From an uncultured bacterium (lineage in GTDB: Bacteria; Bacillota; Clostridia; Peptostreptococcales; Anaerovoracaceae): DNA of 59,088 nt. Shown in pieces: positions 25,336-35,572 of the stretch. Below the pieces are notes generated by a model that searched no databases, was not told where the DNA came from, and saw only the letters and a program-made list of their open reading frames with translations. A program made the translations under genes and the position numbers. Each line of letters opens with the position of its first letter. Position 1 is the first letter of the stretch. The stretch covers positions 1 to 59,088 of the forward strand of contig CAJMLL010000010.1 in the NCBI GenBank assembly GCA_905214225.1. Reading direction: 5' to 3'.

Positions 25336-25366
25336 TGAAAGGATTAGAATATGTTTTGCAATAGAA

Positions 25367-26437
25367 TTACTGGATCCGCTCACAGATCAGTCTGCCTGTC
25401 TCTTCTGTAGAGCAGGCATCCGCGCCGCCCGCCAGATCGGCTGTGCGGTATCCGTCCTTCAGGAACTGCTTTACTGCGTTTTCAATTGCGTCTGCAGCTT
25501 CCTTCTGGTCCAGGGTGAAGCGGAGGAGCATGGCAGCAGACAGAATCGCCGCCATCGGATTGGCCTTGCCCGTTCCCGCAATGTCCGGCGCAGAACCGTG
25601 TACCGGCTCATACATGCCGAAATTGCCTTCGCCAAGGCTCGCGGACGGCAGCATGCCGATGGATCCCGTGATTTGACTTGCCTCATCGGACAGAATGTCT
25701 CCGAACAGGTTGCTCGTCAGGATAACGTCAAACTGGGACGGGTCTCTGACCAGCTGCATGCTGGCGTTGTCAACATAGAAATTGTTCAGTTCTACGTCCG
25801 GGTAATCCTTGCTCATCTCGGCAACCGTCTTTCTCCAGAGTCGGGAAGTGTCCAGAACATTGGCCTTGTCCACGCTGGAAACCTTTCCGCGGCGCTTCTG
25901 CGCCATGGAGAAGGCGATTTTTGCGATGCGCTGGATTTCGCCGACACTGTACTGCTCAATGTCGTAAGCCGCGTAGCCCATGTCCGTTTCCTTATGACCG
26001 CACTCACCGAAGTAAATGCCTCCGGTCAGCTCACGGACAATCAGAAGATCCAGACCCTGGCTGAGGATTTCCGGCTTCAGCGGAGATGCATCCGCAAGCT
26101 CCGGAAATACCATGGCCGGACGCAGGTTTGCATACAGGCCCAGAGATTTTCTCAGACCCAGCAGAGCCTTCTCCGGACGCTGCTCACCCGGCAGAGCATC
26201 CCACTTCGGACCGCCGACCGCACCCAGCAGTACAGCGTCACTGGCCTTGCAGACATCGATCGTATGCCGCGGCAGACACTCACCGAACTCATCGATGGCC
26301 GCGCCGCCGGCCTTTACCGTGTTAAAGGTAAACTCCATTCCGTACTTTTCTCCGGCCTTCTTCATCGCCGCGACAGCCTGGCTCGTAACCTCAGGGCCGA
26401 TGCCGTCACCCGGAACTACTGCGATTGTATAATGCAT
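25367..26437 (-). CDS. leuB: 3-Isopropylmalate dehydrogenase
   Basis: A 356-residue NAD-dependent enzyme that oxidises and decarboxylates 3-isopropylmalate to 2-oxoisocaproate, the third step of leucine synthesis. It opens with [16 protein letters not shown], has GAVGGPKWD near residue 72, the substrate-binding [10 protein letters not shown] near 137-147, and the nucleotide region [14 protein letters not shown] near 281. AAGGGG just upstream fixes the start at 26437. It is the last gene of leuA-leuC-leuD-leuB, 184 bp after leuD. Confidence 0.97.
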   Translation of the reverse strand: MHYTIAVVPGDGIGPEVTSQAVAAMKKAGEKYGMEFTFNTVKAGGAAIDEFGECLPRHTIDVCKASDAVLLGAVGGPKWDALPGEQRPEKALLGLRKSLGLYANLRPAMVFPELADASPLKPEILSQGLDLLIVRELTGGIYFGECGHKETDMGYAAYDIEQYSVGEIQRIAKIAFSMAQKRRGKVSSVDKANVLDTSRLWRKTVAEMSKDYPDVELNNFYVDNASMQLVRDPSQFDVILTSNLFGDILSDEASQITGSIGMLPSASLGEGNFGMYEPVHGSAPDIAGTGKANPMAAILSAAMLLRFTLDQKEAADAIENAVKQFLKDGYRTADLAGGADACSTEETGRLICERIQ

Positions 26438-26525
26438 GATATACCCCTTTTCTGTTTCTATGGACAAAGGCTGAACGCGCAAGAGTCCAGCCTGTTTTCT
26501 GCTATCCTGTACTTTATCTCGTCGT

Positions 26526-26541
26526 CAGACGCTGCCGTCTG
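26526..26541 (-). other. Hairpin between leuD and leuB
   Basis: CAGACG (26526-26531) pairs with CGTCTG (26536-26541) over a four-base loop. No T-run follows, so it is more likely an RNA stability element than a terminator. Confidence 0.35.
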
Positions 26542-26590
26542 GCAGGGGAAAGGGAAATCCGAATTCCTTTTACGGAAGAACTTTCCATTT

Positions 26591-26626
26591 CTCCAACTGA
26601 CTCTTATTCTCCAACTGACTCTTATT
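26591..26626. repeat. Perfect 2 x 18 bp tandem repeat at the leuD end
   Basis: The 18-bp unit CTCCAACTGACTCTTATT occurs twice in direct tandem (26591-26608 and 26609-26626). The second copy contains the leuD stop codon, so the first copy supplies a duplicate in-frame stop just after the gene. Confidence 0.85.
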
Positions 26627-27116
26627 TCTGCTCTTCTTTTAAAGAAGCCAGAAGTCCTCCCGCATCAATGATGTGGCGGATGAACTCCGGGAACGGATGT
26701 GCCTGGAACTCTTCTCCTGTTGTGATGTCTTTAATCGTTCCGTTCTGAAAATCAACGGACACCTCGTCACCGTTCTGGATGGCCTTGCTTGCTTCCGGGG
26801 ATTCCAGAATCGGCAGTCCGATGTTGATGGAATTCCGGTAAAAAATTCTCGCGAAGGTCGCCGCGATTACGCAGCTTATGCCGCTTGCCTTGATGGCGAT
26901 CGGAGCGTGCTCTCTGGATGATCCGCATCCAAAGTTCTCGCCGCCGACAATGATGTCGCCTTTTTTCACATTGCTGCTGAAATCCGGATCAATGTCCACC
27001 ATACAGTGGGAAGCCAGTTCGTCAGGATCCGATGAATTCAGGTATCTTGCCGGAATGATAACATCCGTGTCGATGTTGTTTCCGTACTTATGCACTCTTC
27101 CTCTTGCGTCTTCCAT
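26622..27116 (-). CDS. leuD: 3-Isopropylmalate dehydratase small subunit
   Basis: A 164-residue small subunit that completes isopropylmalate isomerase with LeuC. The start region [18 protein letters not shown] and the motif [14 protein letters not shown] (about 62-75) are typical of the short LeuD/HacB type found in Clostridia and archaea. The frame extends upstream to 27197, but AGGAAG before ATG 27116 gives the family length. It follows leuC by 28 bp in the same transcript. Its end carries a tandem 18-bp duplication. Confidence 0.96.
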   Translation of the reverse strand: MEDARGRVHKYGNNIDTDVIIPARYLNSSDPDELASHCMVDIDPDFSSNVKKGDIIVGGENFGCGSSREHAPIAIKASGISCVIAATFARIFYRNSINIGLPILESPEASKAIQNGDEVSVDFQNGTIKDITTGEEFQAHPFPEFIRHIIDAGGLLASLKEEQK

Positions 27117-27144
27117 TTTGTCGTCTTCCTTTCTGCGTCCGGAG

Positions 27145-28404
27145 CTAGATTTCCTCCGGGTTGGTGATTTCACCGGTAATAGCGGATGCTGCGGCAACCT
27201 GCGGGCTGGCCAGGTAAACTTCTGAAGTTACTGCGCCCATGCGGCCGATGAAGTTGCGGTTGGTGGTGGAAATGCATTTCTCGCCGTCCGCGAGGATGCC
27301 CATGTAGCCGCCGAGACATGGTCCGCAGGTCGGCGTGGATACCACGCAGCCGGCATCGATAAAGATGTCGATGAGGCCCTCGTGCATGCACTGCTTATAG
27401 ATGCTCTGGGTCGCCGGAATGACGATGACACGGATGCCGTCGGCCTTGCGGCGGCCCTTCAGGATTTCTGCTGCGGCGCGCATGTCGGAAATGCGTCCGT
27501 TGGTGCAGGAACCGATAACAACCTGATCGATTTTTACGCCCTTTGCCTCGTCAATCGTCTTCGTATTTTCCGGAAGGTGAGGGAAGGCAACGGTCGGACG
27601 GAGTGTGGAGAGGTCGATGGTGTAGGTCTTCTCGTATTCTGCGTCCGGATCGGCAGCGTATTCCTTATACGGACGGTCAACGCGGCCCTTCATGTATTCT
27701 CTGGTGATGTCGTCAACCGGGAAGATGCCGTTCTTGGCGCCGGCTTCGATGGCCATATTGCAGATGGTCAGACGGTCGTCCATGGAAAGGGACTTTACGC
27801 CTTCTCCCGTGAACTCCATGGATTTATACAGGGCGCCGTCAACACCGATTTCTCCGATGATGTGGAGAATGACGTCCTTTCCGGATACGAACGGAGGAAG
27901 CTGGCCTTTCAGTTCAAACTTCAGTGCGGAAGGAACCTTGAACCAGGCCATTCCGCTGGCCATGCCCGCGCACAGATCGGTGGATCCGACTCCGGTTGAG
28001 AAAGCGCCGAGTGCTCCGTAGGTGCAGGTGTGAGAGTCTGCGCCGATGATGGCTTCTCCGCTTGCGACCAGTCCTTTTTCCGGGAGCAGGGCGTGCTCGA
28101 TACCCATGTCTCCGGCATCGTAGAAGTTATCGATGTCGAAGCGTTTTGCGAACATGCGGCAGGTCTTGCACTGCTCCGCACTCTTGATGTCCTTATTCGG
28201 GGCAAAATGATCCATGACAAGGGAAACCCTTGATTTATCGAATACCTTGTCGAATCCGGCCTTGTCAAACTCCTTGATGGATACCGGGCCGGTGATATCA
28301 TTTGCCAGAACCATGTCAACCTTTGCGTTGATGAGCTGTCCGGCTTTTACTTCAGAGAGTCCTGCGTGATCCGCGAGGATTTTCTGTGTCATTGTCATTC
28401 CCAT
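27145..28404 (-). CDS. leuC: 3-Isopropylmalate dehydratase large subunit
   Basis: A 419-residue aconitase-family enzyme that carries a 4Fe-4S cluster and isomerises 2- to 3-isopropylmalate. Cluster cysteines are visible in [13 protein letters not shown] near residue 295 and [11 protein letters not shown] near 354-364. [15 protein letters not shown] near 121 is a family signature. The length fits the archaeal/clostridial LeuC type. A separate promoter lies at 28466-28495, so leuCDB can be expressed apart from leuA. Confidence 0.97.
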   Translation of the reverse strand: MGMTMTQKILADHAGLSEVKAGQLINAKVDMVLANDITGPVSIKEFDKAGFDKVFDKSRVSLVMDHFAPNKDIKSAEQCKTCRMFAKRFDIDNFYDAGDMGIEHALLPEKGLVASGEAIIGADSHTCTYGALGAFSTGVGSTDLCAGMASGMAWFKVPSALKFELKGQLPPFVSGKDVILHIIGEIGVDGALYKSMEFTGEGVKSLSMDDRLTICNMAIEAGAKNGIFPVDDITREYMKGRVDRPYKEYAADPDAEYEKTYTIDLSTLRPTVAFPHLPENTKTIDEAKGVKIDQVVIGSCTNGRISDMRAAAEILKGRRKADGIRVIVIPATQSIYKQCMHEGLIDIFIDAGCVVSTPTCGPCLGGYMGILADGEKCISTTNRNFIGRMGAVTSEVYLASPQVAAASAITGEITNPEEI

Positions 28405-28465
28405 GTTGCTTCTCCGTTTCTAGAGCCTGCGCTCTTGCTGGGTGCTTTTTGTCGAATTCCTACCT

Positions 28466-28495
28466 ACTATATATAGGAAGATATCGATCATGCAA
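28466..28495 (-). promoter_or_regulatory. Internal promoter for leuCDB
   Basis: TTGCAT (28495-28490) and TATAGT (28471-28466) are 18 bp apart on the minus strand, within the 135-bp gap between leuA and leuC. This suggests expression not fully dependent on the leuA T-box. Confidence 0.5.
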
Positions 28496-28539
28496 TCTGG
28501 ATGGGCCGCAGGGAAAAATCCCCGCGGCGTCCAGTGAAT

Positions 28540-30258
28540 TTACTTGATGAATGGATGTGCGTGATTCATTCTGTTCAGTGCGCTGACGAGAGCGTTAACG
28601 GAGGCCAGAATGATATCGTCGTGTGTGCCGACTCCCCAGAACTCGTCGTTGTTCTTATCCGCAATGCAGACGTAAGCGGCAGCCTGTGAATTGGAGTCCG
28701 GGCTCAGCGCGTGCTCGGAGTAGGTCACGAACTTATAGTCGTTGAAGTTGTACGGTGTCTTCTTCAGCGCGTTGCTGACGGCGTCCAGACGGCCGTTGCC
28801 GTATGCGGAGCAGTCGAACTGATCTCCGTCGATGTCCACGTGCATATTGACCTTGACGGAATCGCTGCCCTGCTTGTGGGTGTTTTCATCATGGGTGAAG
28901 ACGGCAGTCTGGATGTCCAGCGGCTTGAAGTCGTTGATGTACTCGTCCTTGAAGATCTTGAAGGTCTTCTCTGCGGAAAGTTCCTCGTGTGTGTGGTCGG
29001 AAATTCCCTTCATCATATAGCCGACCTCAGCACGCATCGGCTTCGGAATCTGGAAGCCGTGGTCACGTTCGATGACGTAAGCGACTCCGCCCTTGCCGGA
29101 CTGGCTGTTGATGCGGATGACGTCGCCGTCGTATTCTCTGCCGACATCATGCGGATCGATCGGCAGATACGGAACGGTCCAGCGGTTCGGGTCGTGTTCC
29201 TGTCTGTAGCGCATGCCCTTGGCGATAGCGTCCTGATGGGATCCGGAGAAGGCCGCAAATACGAGGTCGCCGCAGTACGGGTGGCGCGGCTCTACGGTCA
29301 TGCCGGTCCAGTTCTCATACTTTTCAACAGCGCCAGGCATGTCGGAGAAGTCGAGCTGCGGGTCAACACCGTGGGTGTACATATTCATAGCTACCGTGAT
29401 GATGTCGACGTTTCCTGTACGCTCGCCGTTTCCGAAAAGGGTTCCTTCTACACGGTCAGCACCTGCGAGTACGCCCAGCTCAGTGTCGGCCACGCCGGTT
29501 CCTCTGTCGTTATGCGGATGGATGGACAGAACCGTGTTCTCTCTGTGGTGGAGATTGTGATTCATGTAGCTGACCTGGCTGGCAAATACATGCGGCATGG
29601 ACATTTCTACGGTTGCCGGGAGGTTGATGATGGCCTTATGCTCAGCATCCGGCTCCCAGATGTCCAGAACGGCATTGCATACTTCCAGTGCGTATTCCGG
29701 TTCTGTTCCGGTGAAACTCTCTGGAGAATATTCAAAGCGGATGTTCGTATCCTTATATTTCTCATCAGCGGCAATTTCTTTCAGGAGCTTGGCGCCGTCC
29801 GTTGCGATTTTCTTTACCCCTTCCTTGGATTTACGGAAAACCTGCTCTCTCTGAGCAACAGAAGTGGAATTGTAAAGATGAACGATTGCGTTCTTACATC
29901 CGATCAGAGAATCGAAAGTCTTTTCAATAATATGGCGGCGGGACTGGGTCAGAACCTGAATGGTCACGTCGTCCGGAATCATGTCCTTTTCAATCAGCGT
30001 GCGGACCAGTTCATACTCAGTATCCGAAGCTGCAGGGAATCCTACTTCGATCTCCTTGAATCCGATATCGCAGAGATACTTGAAGAACTCCAGCTTCTGC
30101 TGCAGATTCATCGGAACGATCAGTGCCTGGTTTCCGTCGCGCAGGTCAACGCTGCACCATACCGGAGCCTTTTCAATATGATCTTTTGTCACCCAGTCAT
30201 TATACTCGGCACTGACGGGATAGTATCCTGGTCTGTACTTTCTGCAATTGTTCATCAT
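28540..30258 (-). CDS. leuA: 2-Isopropylmalate synthase (LeuA2 type)
   Basis: A 572-residue enzyme that condenses acetyl-CoA with 2-oxoisovalerate, the committed step of leucine synthesis. The catalytic stretch SVDLRDGNQAL, the metal-binding HPHNDRGTG and the segment GNGERTGNVD match the family. The long C-terminal region after about residue 440 is the regulatory domain for leucine feedback. It belongs to the long LeuA2 type. GGAGA just before ATG 30258 sets the start; the frame runs on to 30330. A T-box leader precedes it. Confidence 0.96.
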   Translation of the reverse strand: MMNNCRKYRPGYYPVSAEYNDWVTKDHIEKAPVWCSVDLRDGNQALIVPMNLQQKLEFFKYLCDIGFKEIEVGFPAASDTEYELVRTLIEKDMIPDDVTIQVLTQSRRHIIEKTFDSLIGCKNAIVHLYNSTSVAQREQVFRKSKEGVKKIATDGAKLLKEIAADEKYKDTNIRFEYSPESFTGTEPEYALEVCNAVLDIWEPDAEHKAIINLPATVEMSMPHVFASQVSYMNHNLHHRENTVLSIHPHNDRGTGVADTELGVLAGADRVEGTLFGNGERTGNVDIITVAMNMYTHGVDPQLDFSDMPGAVEKYENWTGMTVEPRHPYCGDLVFAAFSGSHQDAIAKGMRYRQEHDPNRWTVPYLPIDPHDVGREYDGDVIRINSQSGKGGVAYVIERDHGFQIPKPMRAEVGYMMKGISDHTHEELSAEKTFKIFKDEYINDFKPLDIQTAVFTHDENTHKQGSDSVKVNMHVDIDGDQFDCSAYGNGRLDAVSNALKKTPYNFNDYKFVTYSEHALSPDSNSQAAAYVCIADKNNDEFWGVGTHDDIILASVNALVSALNRMNHAHPFIK

Positions 30259-30364
30259 CACGTATTCTCCTCTCCTGTGAATGTTGAAGTAAAACAGTTC
30301 ATCCGCGGGCGCTTTAAAAGCTTCCTTCAAATTGAGTTTTCCGGCGCCGCTTCAGCTGAAGATG

Positions 30365-30769
30365 AAGTATAAAAAAACGCCTCTTTGCAATTCTCCAATT
30401 ACAAAGAGACGAAAACATTCATTCGCTTCCGCGGTACCACTCTTTTTGACGCTGCGTGTTCAGCCCGGATCATTTCATCCAATCCATGAGATTCAGTCTG
30501 TTTGAGTTCCTGCGCCCGGTCCGTGATATAATCTGCTGATCTGCAGGATATCCGTAAACCGTGAAGAAAACTCCTCAGCGTCCGCTTCATTCTGCCGCTC
30601 GGGGGTGAGACATCAGAAGTCCTTGGCTGCAGCCTTCTCAGCAACTGGCTGCTCTCTGTACTGCCGGTGATCATCGATTTATTCCCGTCATCGCTGGCTA
30701 AGTGTAAAATATTCTCTTATTCCTGCGCCCCTGTCAGCCAAACTTAATTCGTTTCGTTGATTAAAGCGT
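30365..30769 (-). ncRNA. T-box leader (tRNA-sensing riboswitch) for leuA
   Basis: The minus-strand leader has the hallmarks of a T-box: the stem I distal motif AGAGAG (around 30656-30651), the T-box core AGAGTGGTACCGCGGAAGC (30443-30425) and a terminator. In the terminator GTCTCTTTG (30410-30402) pairs with CAAAGAGGC (30387-30379), followed by seven U. The likely specifier is CTC (30609-30607, followed by A), a leucine codon. Uncharged tRNA-Leu should favour read-through into leuA. Confidence 0.88.
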
Positions 30770-30775
30770 AAAGGT

Positions 30776-30804
30776 ATAGTAACTTGAAAATTGGGTTTTG
30801 TCAA
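30776..30804 (-). promoter_or_regulatory. leuA T-box promoter
   Basis: TTGACA (30804-30799) and TACTAT (30781-30776) are 17 bp apart on the minus strand. The start is near 30769. Confidence 0.75.
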
Positions 30805-30878
30805 CAGAAAAATTGTATTTTGTTGTGTAAAGCTACGATAAAGTCAGCCCCAGGGTCGGGATTTTGGTGTGAGAGGAC

Positions 30879-30917
30879 CGGTTTCCTGACTGCAGAAAAA
30901 TAAAAGTCGGGAAACCG
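30879..30917. other. Long hairpin between leuA and ilvC
   Basis: CGGTTTCCTGACT (30879-30891) pairs with AGTCGGGAAACCG (30905-30917), a 13-bp stem with one mismatch-type G-T pair. No T-run follows on either strand. It lies in the divergent intergenic region; the role is unknown. Confidence 0.45.
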
Positions 30918-31084
30918 CATGGATTGTTTCCGTTCCCAGCCTGAAAGGGATGGCGGCGGTCGGGAACTCAGGGGAACCGTCCGCCTCTATATGTCTCTAT
31001 ATTATGTAGCTTTTCCTGTTTCCGATATACAGATCCGTATTTCCGCCTCTCTCCAGCAGTGATAAGACCCAATTATAAATAAAA

Positions 31085-31110
31085 TTGTGTTATGTATAAT
31101 TTTGTGTTAT
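31085..31110. repeat. Direct repeats upstream of the ilvC promoter
   Basis: TTGTGTTAT occurs at 31085-31093 and 31102-31110, 17 bp apart and on the same face of two near-helical turns, in A+T-rich DNA upstream of the -35. It may bind a regulator or act as an UP element. Confidence 0.4.
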
Positions 31111-31157
31111 AAATCAAATTTAATAAAAAATATTTGTGAAAAAACCAAAAAATAATG

Positions 31158-31185
31158 TTGACACACAGGAAATTGGTGTTATACT
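31158..31185 (+). promoter_or_regulatory. ilvC promoter
   Basis: TTGACA (31158-31163) and TATACT (31180-31185) are 16 bp apart. The start lies near 31191, where a TCACATC/GATGTGA hairpin (31191-31207) would form the 5' end of a leader of about 157 nt. Confidence 0.75.
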
Positions 31186-31207
31186 TTAAATCACATCAGC
31201 GATGTGA

Positions 31208-32347
<1,140 letters not shown>

Positions 32348-32522
32348 TTCAGACGGAATCAGAAATTTTCAGGTCGGTGGCGGTTTCGCCCCCGGCCTGT
32401 TTGCGTATATAGAAGAAGTAAGGTATTTTTATCAGAGTTCGGGAAGGACAGACGGGGCAGGCCCCTTGCCAGGCTGATTTTTGCCGGACAAAAAAGAAAC
32501 GCAAGAAAGGAAATAAAACGAT

Positions 32523-34193
32523 ATGGCACGCAGAAGTGACAATGTAACAAAGGGCGTTGAAAGAGCCCCGGGAAGAAGTCTGTTCTACGCAATGGGATAT
32601 ACAAAGGAAGAACTGGAGCGTCCGCTGATCGGCGTCGTTTCCGCGTACAGCGACATTGTTCCGGGACACGCTCATCTGGATAAGATTACGGAGGCGGTCA
32701 AGGCCGGCGTTCGCATGGCCGGAGGCACTCCGATCATGGTTCCTTCCATCGGCGTATGTGATGGAATTGCCATGGGACACAGCGGCATGAAATATTCCCT
32801 GCCGAGCAGAGAGCTGATTGCGGACAGTGTTGAGACCATGGCCAATGCGCATCAGTTTGATGGACTGGTTCTGGTTCCGAACTGCGATAAGATCGTTCCG
32901 GGCATGCTGATGGGTGCTCTGAGAATTGATGTGCCTACAGTTGTATGCTCCGGCGGTCCGATGATGGCCGGCATGGTTCACGGCGAAGAGACCTCTCTGT
33001 CCAAGATGTTCGAGGCAGTCGGCGCGAGAAAAGCCGGAATCATCGACGATGCGGGTCTTCTGGATTTTGAGCAGAATGTCTGCCCGGGCTGCGGATCCTG
33101 CTCCGGCATGTACACGGCAAACAGCATGAACTGTCTCTGTGAGACGATCGGAATTGCGCTTCCTGGAAATGGAACGATTCCGGCTGTCACAGGAAAGAGA
33201 ATCATGCTTGCCAAGCATTCCGGAATGGCCATCATGGACATGGTAGAAAAGAATATTACTGCGCGCCAGATCGTCAATGAAAAGTCCATCAGAAACGCGG
33301 TTTCCGCGGATATGGCTCTGGGCTGCTCCACCAATACGGTCCTGCATCTGCTTGCCATCGCAAGGGAAGCGGGAGTAGAACTGAGCCTGAAGACTTTCGA
33401 TGAGATCAGCCAGAAGGTTCCGAACCTCTGCCATCTCGCTCCTGCAGGCCCGACGCACATGCACGATCTGGACCAGGCAGGCGGCATCCAGGCTGTTCTT
33501 GCGGAACTGAACAGAGGCGGTCTGATTGACACTTCCTGTATGACGGTTACCGGAAAGACAGTCGGTGAGAACATCGAAGGAAAGAAGCGTCTGACAGATG
33601 AGATCAGACCTCTGGAGAAGCCGTTCATGAAGGTCGGCGGACTTGCCGTTCTCTGGGGAAATATCGCTCCGGACGGCTGCGTGGTAAAGAAGAGTGCAGT
33701 TGATCCTTCCATGATGCATCACACCGGTCCGGCAAGAGTTTTTGATTCTGAGGACGATGCAATTGCGGAAATTTATGCAGGTCACATCTCTGACGGAGAC
33801 GTTGTCGTTATTCGTTATGAGGGCCCTAAGGGCGGCCCTGGAATGCGCGAGATGCTGAACCCGACCAGTGCTCTGGCCGGCATGGGTCTGGATAAGACCG
33901 TTGCGCTGATCACAGACGGAAGGTTCTCTGGTGCCAGCAGAGGCGCGTCCATCGGACATGTCTGCCCGGAGGCTGCAATGGGCGGAAACATCGGCCTGAT
34001 TGAAGAGGGAGACACCATCGACATCGATATCGAAAATGGTACACTGAATGTCGAGGTTTCCGAGGAAGAGTTCGAAAAGAGAAAGCAGAGAGCGGTTGTA
34101 CGCGAGCCGAACGTAAAGACGGGATGGCTGCGCCGCTATGCCAATCAGGTTGCCCCGGCAAGCAAGGGCGCGATCATGGACGACGAGGCCTAG
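32523..34193 (+). CDS. ilvD: Dihydroxy-acid dehydratase
   Basis: A 556-residue iron-sulfur enzyme that dehydrates dihydroxy acids to the 2-oxo acids preceding valine and isoleucine. Cluster-binding cysteines appear in [11 protein letters not shown] near residue 118-128 and [16 protein letters not shown] near 186-201. The late segment [14 protein letters not shown] near 460-473 is a family signature. It follows ilvC by 175 bp and probably shares its transcript. A strong terminator follows. Confidence 0.97.
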   Translation: MARRSDNVTKGVERAPGRSLFYAMGYTKEELERPLIGVVSAYSDIVPGHAHLDKITEAVKAGVRMAGGTPIMVPSIGVCDGIAMGHSGMKYSLPSRELIADSVETMANAHQFDGLVLVPNCDKIVPGMLMGALRIDVPTVVCSGGPMMAGMVHGEETSLSKMFEAVGARKAGIIDDAGLLDFEQNVCPGCGSCSGMYTANSMNCLCETIGIALPGNGTIPAVTGKRIMLAKHSGMAIMDMVEKNITARQIVNEKSIRNAVSADMALGCSTNTVLHLLAIAREAGVELSLKTFDEISQKVPNLCHLAPAGPTHMHDLDQAGGIQAVLAELNRGGLIDTSCMTVTGKTVGENIEGKKRLTDEIRPLEKPFMKVGGLAVLWGNIAPDGCVVKKSAVDPSMMHHTGPARVFDSEDDAIAEIYAGHISDGDVVVIRYEGPKGGPGMREMLNPTSALAGMGLDKTVALITDGRFSGASRGASIGHVCPEAAMGGNIGLIEEGDTIDIDIENGTLNVEVSEEEFEKRKQRAVVREPNVKTGWLRRYANQVAPASKGAIMDDEA

Positions 34194-34232
34194 AATATTA
34201 AAAGAATCGTTTAATTAAGATGTGTAATAATG

Positions 34233-34281
34233 GAGCTGCTGCTCTGGACTTAAAGAGAGGTCCGGAGCGGCAGCTCTTTTT
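34233..34281 (+). terminator. Intrinsic terminator after ilvD
   Basis: GAGCTGC (34233-34239) pairs with GCAGCTC (34270-34276), continuing inward through GCTC/GAGC and GGAC/GTCC, followed by TTTTT. Confidence 0.85.
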
Positions 34282-34341
34282 GGTCTGGATGGCCGCCCGC
34301 AGGCTGAATGCAAAATAGAGATAAATATTTATATTTCTCTC

Positions 34342-34370
34342 TTGCAAAAGTATGAGAAAAAAGTTATAAT
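34342..34370 (+). promoter_or_regulatory. argF promoter
   Basis: TTGCAA (34342-34347) and TATAAT (34365-34370) are 17 bp apart. The start is near 34377. Confidence 0.75.
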
Positions 34371-34382
34371 TATTCCATCACA

Positions 34383-34396
34383 TGAAAATCAATTCA
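34383..34396. promoter_or_regulatory. Candidate ArgR (ARG box) half-palindrome
   Basis: TGAAAATCAATTCA resembles the ARG box TGAATWWWWATTCA with two deviations. It overlaps the predicted transcription start of argF, a suitable place for repression. Confidence 0.35.
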
Positions 34397-34463
34397 AAAA
34401 AATGTATAAGAATAAATTTAAGAAAAGCGGGATGATCAGACATTCTGCGGGAGGGAAATCATT

Positions 34464-35450
34464 ATGGCTCTGAATTTAAAAGGTAGAAGCTTCTTGACGC
34501 TGATGGATTTTACACCGGAGGAAATCCGCTATCTGCTGGATCTGGCACACGATCTGAAGGCGAAGAAGAGAGCGGGCATTCAGGGTCATATGCTGGAAGG
34601 AAAAAACATCTGCCTGATTTTTGAGAAGACATCCACCAGGACCAGAAGTTCTTTTGAGGTTGCGGTCGCGGATGAAGGCGGAAATGCGGTTTATCTGGAT
34701 AATTCCCAGGTCGGAAAAAAAGAGAGCATCGAGGACAGTGCAAGGGTCCTGGGCAGAATCTATGACGGCATTGAATTCCGCGGCTACCGGCAGAAGATCG
34801 TCGATGAACTTGCGGAGTATTCTGGTGTTCCGGTCTGGAACGGTCTGACCGACGATGATCATCCGACCCAGATTCTTGCAGACATGATGACCATTGAAGA
34901 GCACCTCAGCAAGCCGCTGAAGGATGTGCATGTCGTATTTGTCGGCGACATCAGAAATAATATGAGTTATGCCTGGATGTACGGATGCAGCAAGATGGGC
35001 ATGCATTTCACCGCTTATGGTCCTGAAGAGCTTAAGGAGCAGATGAATCCTGAATTCATAAAGAAGGCAGAAGATGTGGCAGCGGAAACGGGCGCGGTCA
35101 TCGAAGTTTCTTCCGATCCGGCCTGCCTGAAGGGCGCGGACGTCATCTACACGGACATCTGGGCATCCATGGGTGAAGAGGATGAAATCCCGGAGAGAGT
35201 CAAACTGCTGTCGCCGTATAAGGTCACGGAAGAAATGATGAAATCCACAGAGAACCCGGAGGCTCTGTTCATGCACTGCCTGCCGTCCTTCCATGATTTC
35301 AAGACCAGAATGGCAAAAGAGCAGATGGAAAAAGGCTACGATATCCGTGAAGTCACGGATGAAGTATTCCGCAGTAAAAATTCCGTCGTGTTTGACGAGG
35401 CTGAAAACCGCATGCACAGCATCAAGGCCATCCTCTGTGCGACACTGTAA
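34464..35450 (+). CDS. argF: Ornithine carbamoyltransferase
   Basis: A 328-residue enzyme that transfers the carbamoyl group from carbamoyl phosphate to ornithine to give citrulline in arginine synthesis. The carbamoyl-phosphate motif STRTR is at residues 57-61, the DDHPTQILADMMT segment near 130 and HCLP near 271-274. The family start LKGRSFLTLMDFT is clear. GGGAGG precedes the ATG. It is a single-gene unit with its own promoter and terminator. No arcABC partners are nearby, so a biosynthetic role is more likely than arginine breakdown. Confidence 0.95.
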   Translation: MALNLKGRSFLTLMDFTPEEIRYLLDLAHDLKAKKRAGIQGHMLEGKNICLIFEKTSTRTRSSFEVAVADEGGNAVYLDNSQVGKKESIEDSARVLGRIYDGIEFRGYRQKIVDELAEYSGVPVWNGLTDDDHPTQILADMMTIEEHLSKPLKDVHVVFVGDIRNNMSYAWMYGCSKMGMHFTAYGPEELKEQMNPEFIKKAEDVAAETGAVIEVSSDPACLKGADVIYTDIWASMGEEDEIPERVKLLSPYKVTEEMMKSTENPEALFMHCLPSFHDFKTRMAKEQMEKGYDIREVTDEVFRSKNSVVFDEAENRMHSIKAILCATL

Positions 35451-35481
35451 CATATAGAAATACAAAATCACAGAAAAAATG

Positions 35482-35526
35482 AGCCGTTTCCGGAGATTCT
35501 CAGACCTCTTCCGGAAGCGGCTTTTT
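35482..35526. terminator. Bidirectional terminator between argF and the SDR gene
   Basis: AGCCGTTTCCGGA (35482-35494) pairs with TCCGGAAGCGGCT (35510-35522), followed by TTTT on the plus strand. The minus strand has CATTTTTT after the same stem, so it can serve both convergent genes. Confidence 0.8.
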
Positions 35527-35572
35527 AACTCTTGCGCGATGATATTTTGTCCCGAAAGGAGACTGCCGCAGC

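Noticed and set aside
26591..26626. Start of a CRISPR array
   Set aside because: Two directly abutting 18-bp copies have no spacers and no cas genes nearby.
25163..26671. 502-residue plus-strand frame across leuB
   Set aside because: It begins in repeat DNA, is antisense to leuB and leuD, and lacks any motif.
28711..30372. 553-residue open frame on the plus strand across leuA
   Set aside because: It is antisense to a well-conserved leuA and its T-box region and has no protein family signature.
32349..33959. 536-residue open frame antisense to ilvD
   Set aside because: ilvD is unambiguous, and this frame has no start signal and no domain.
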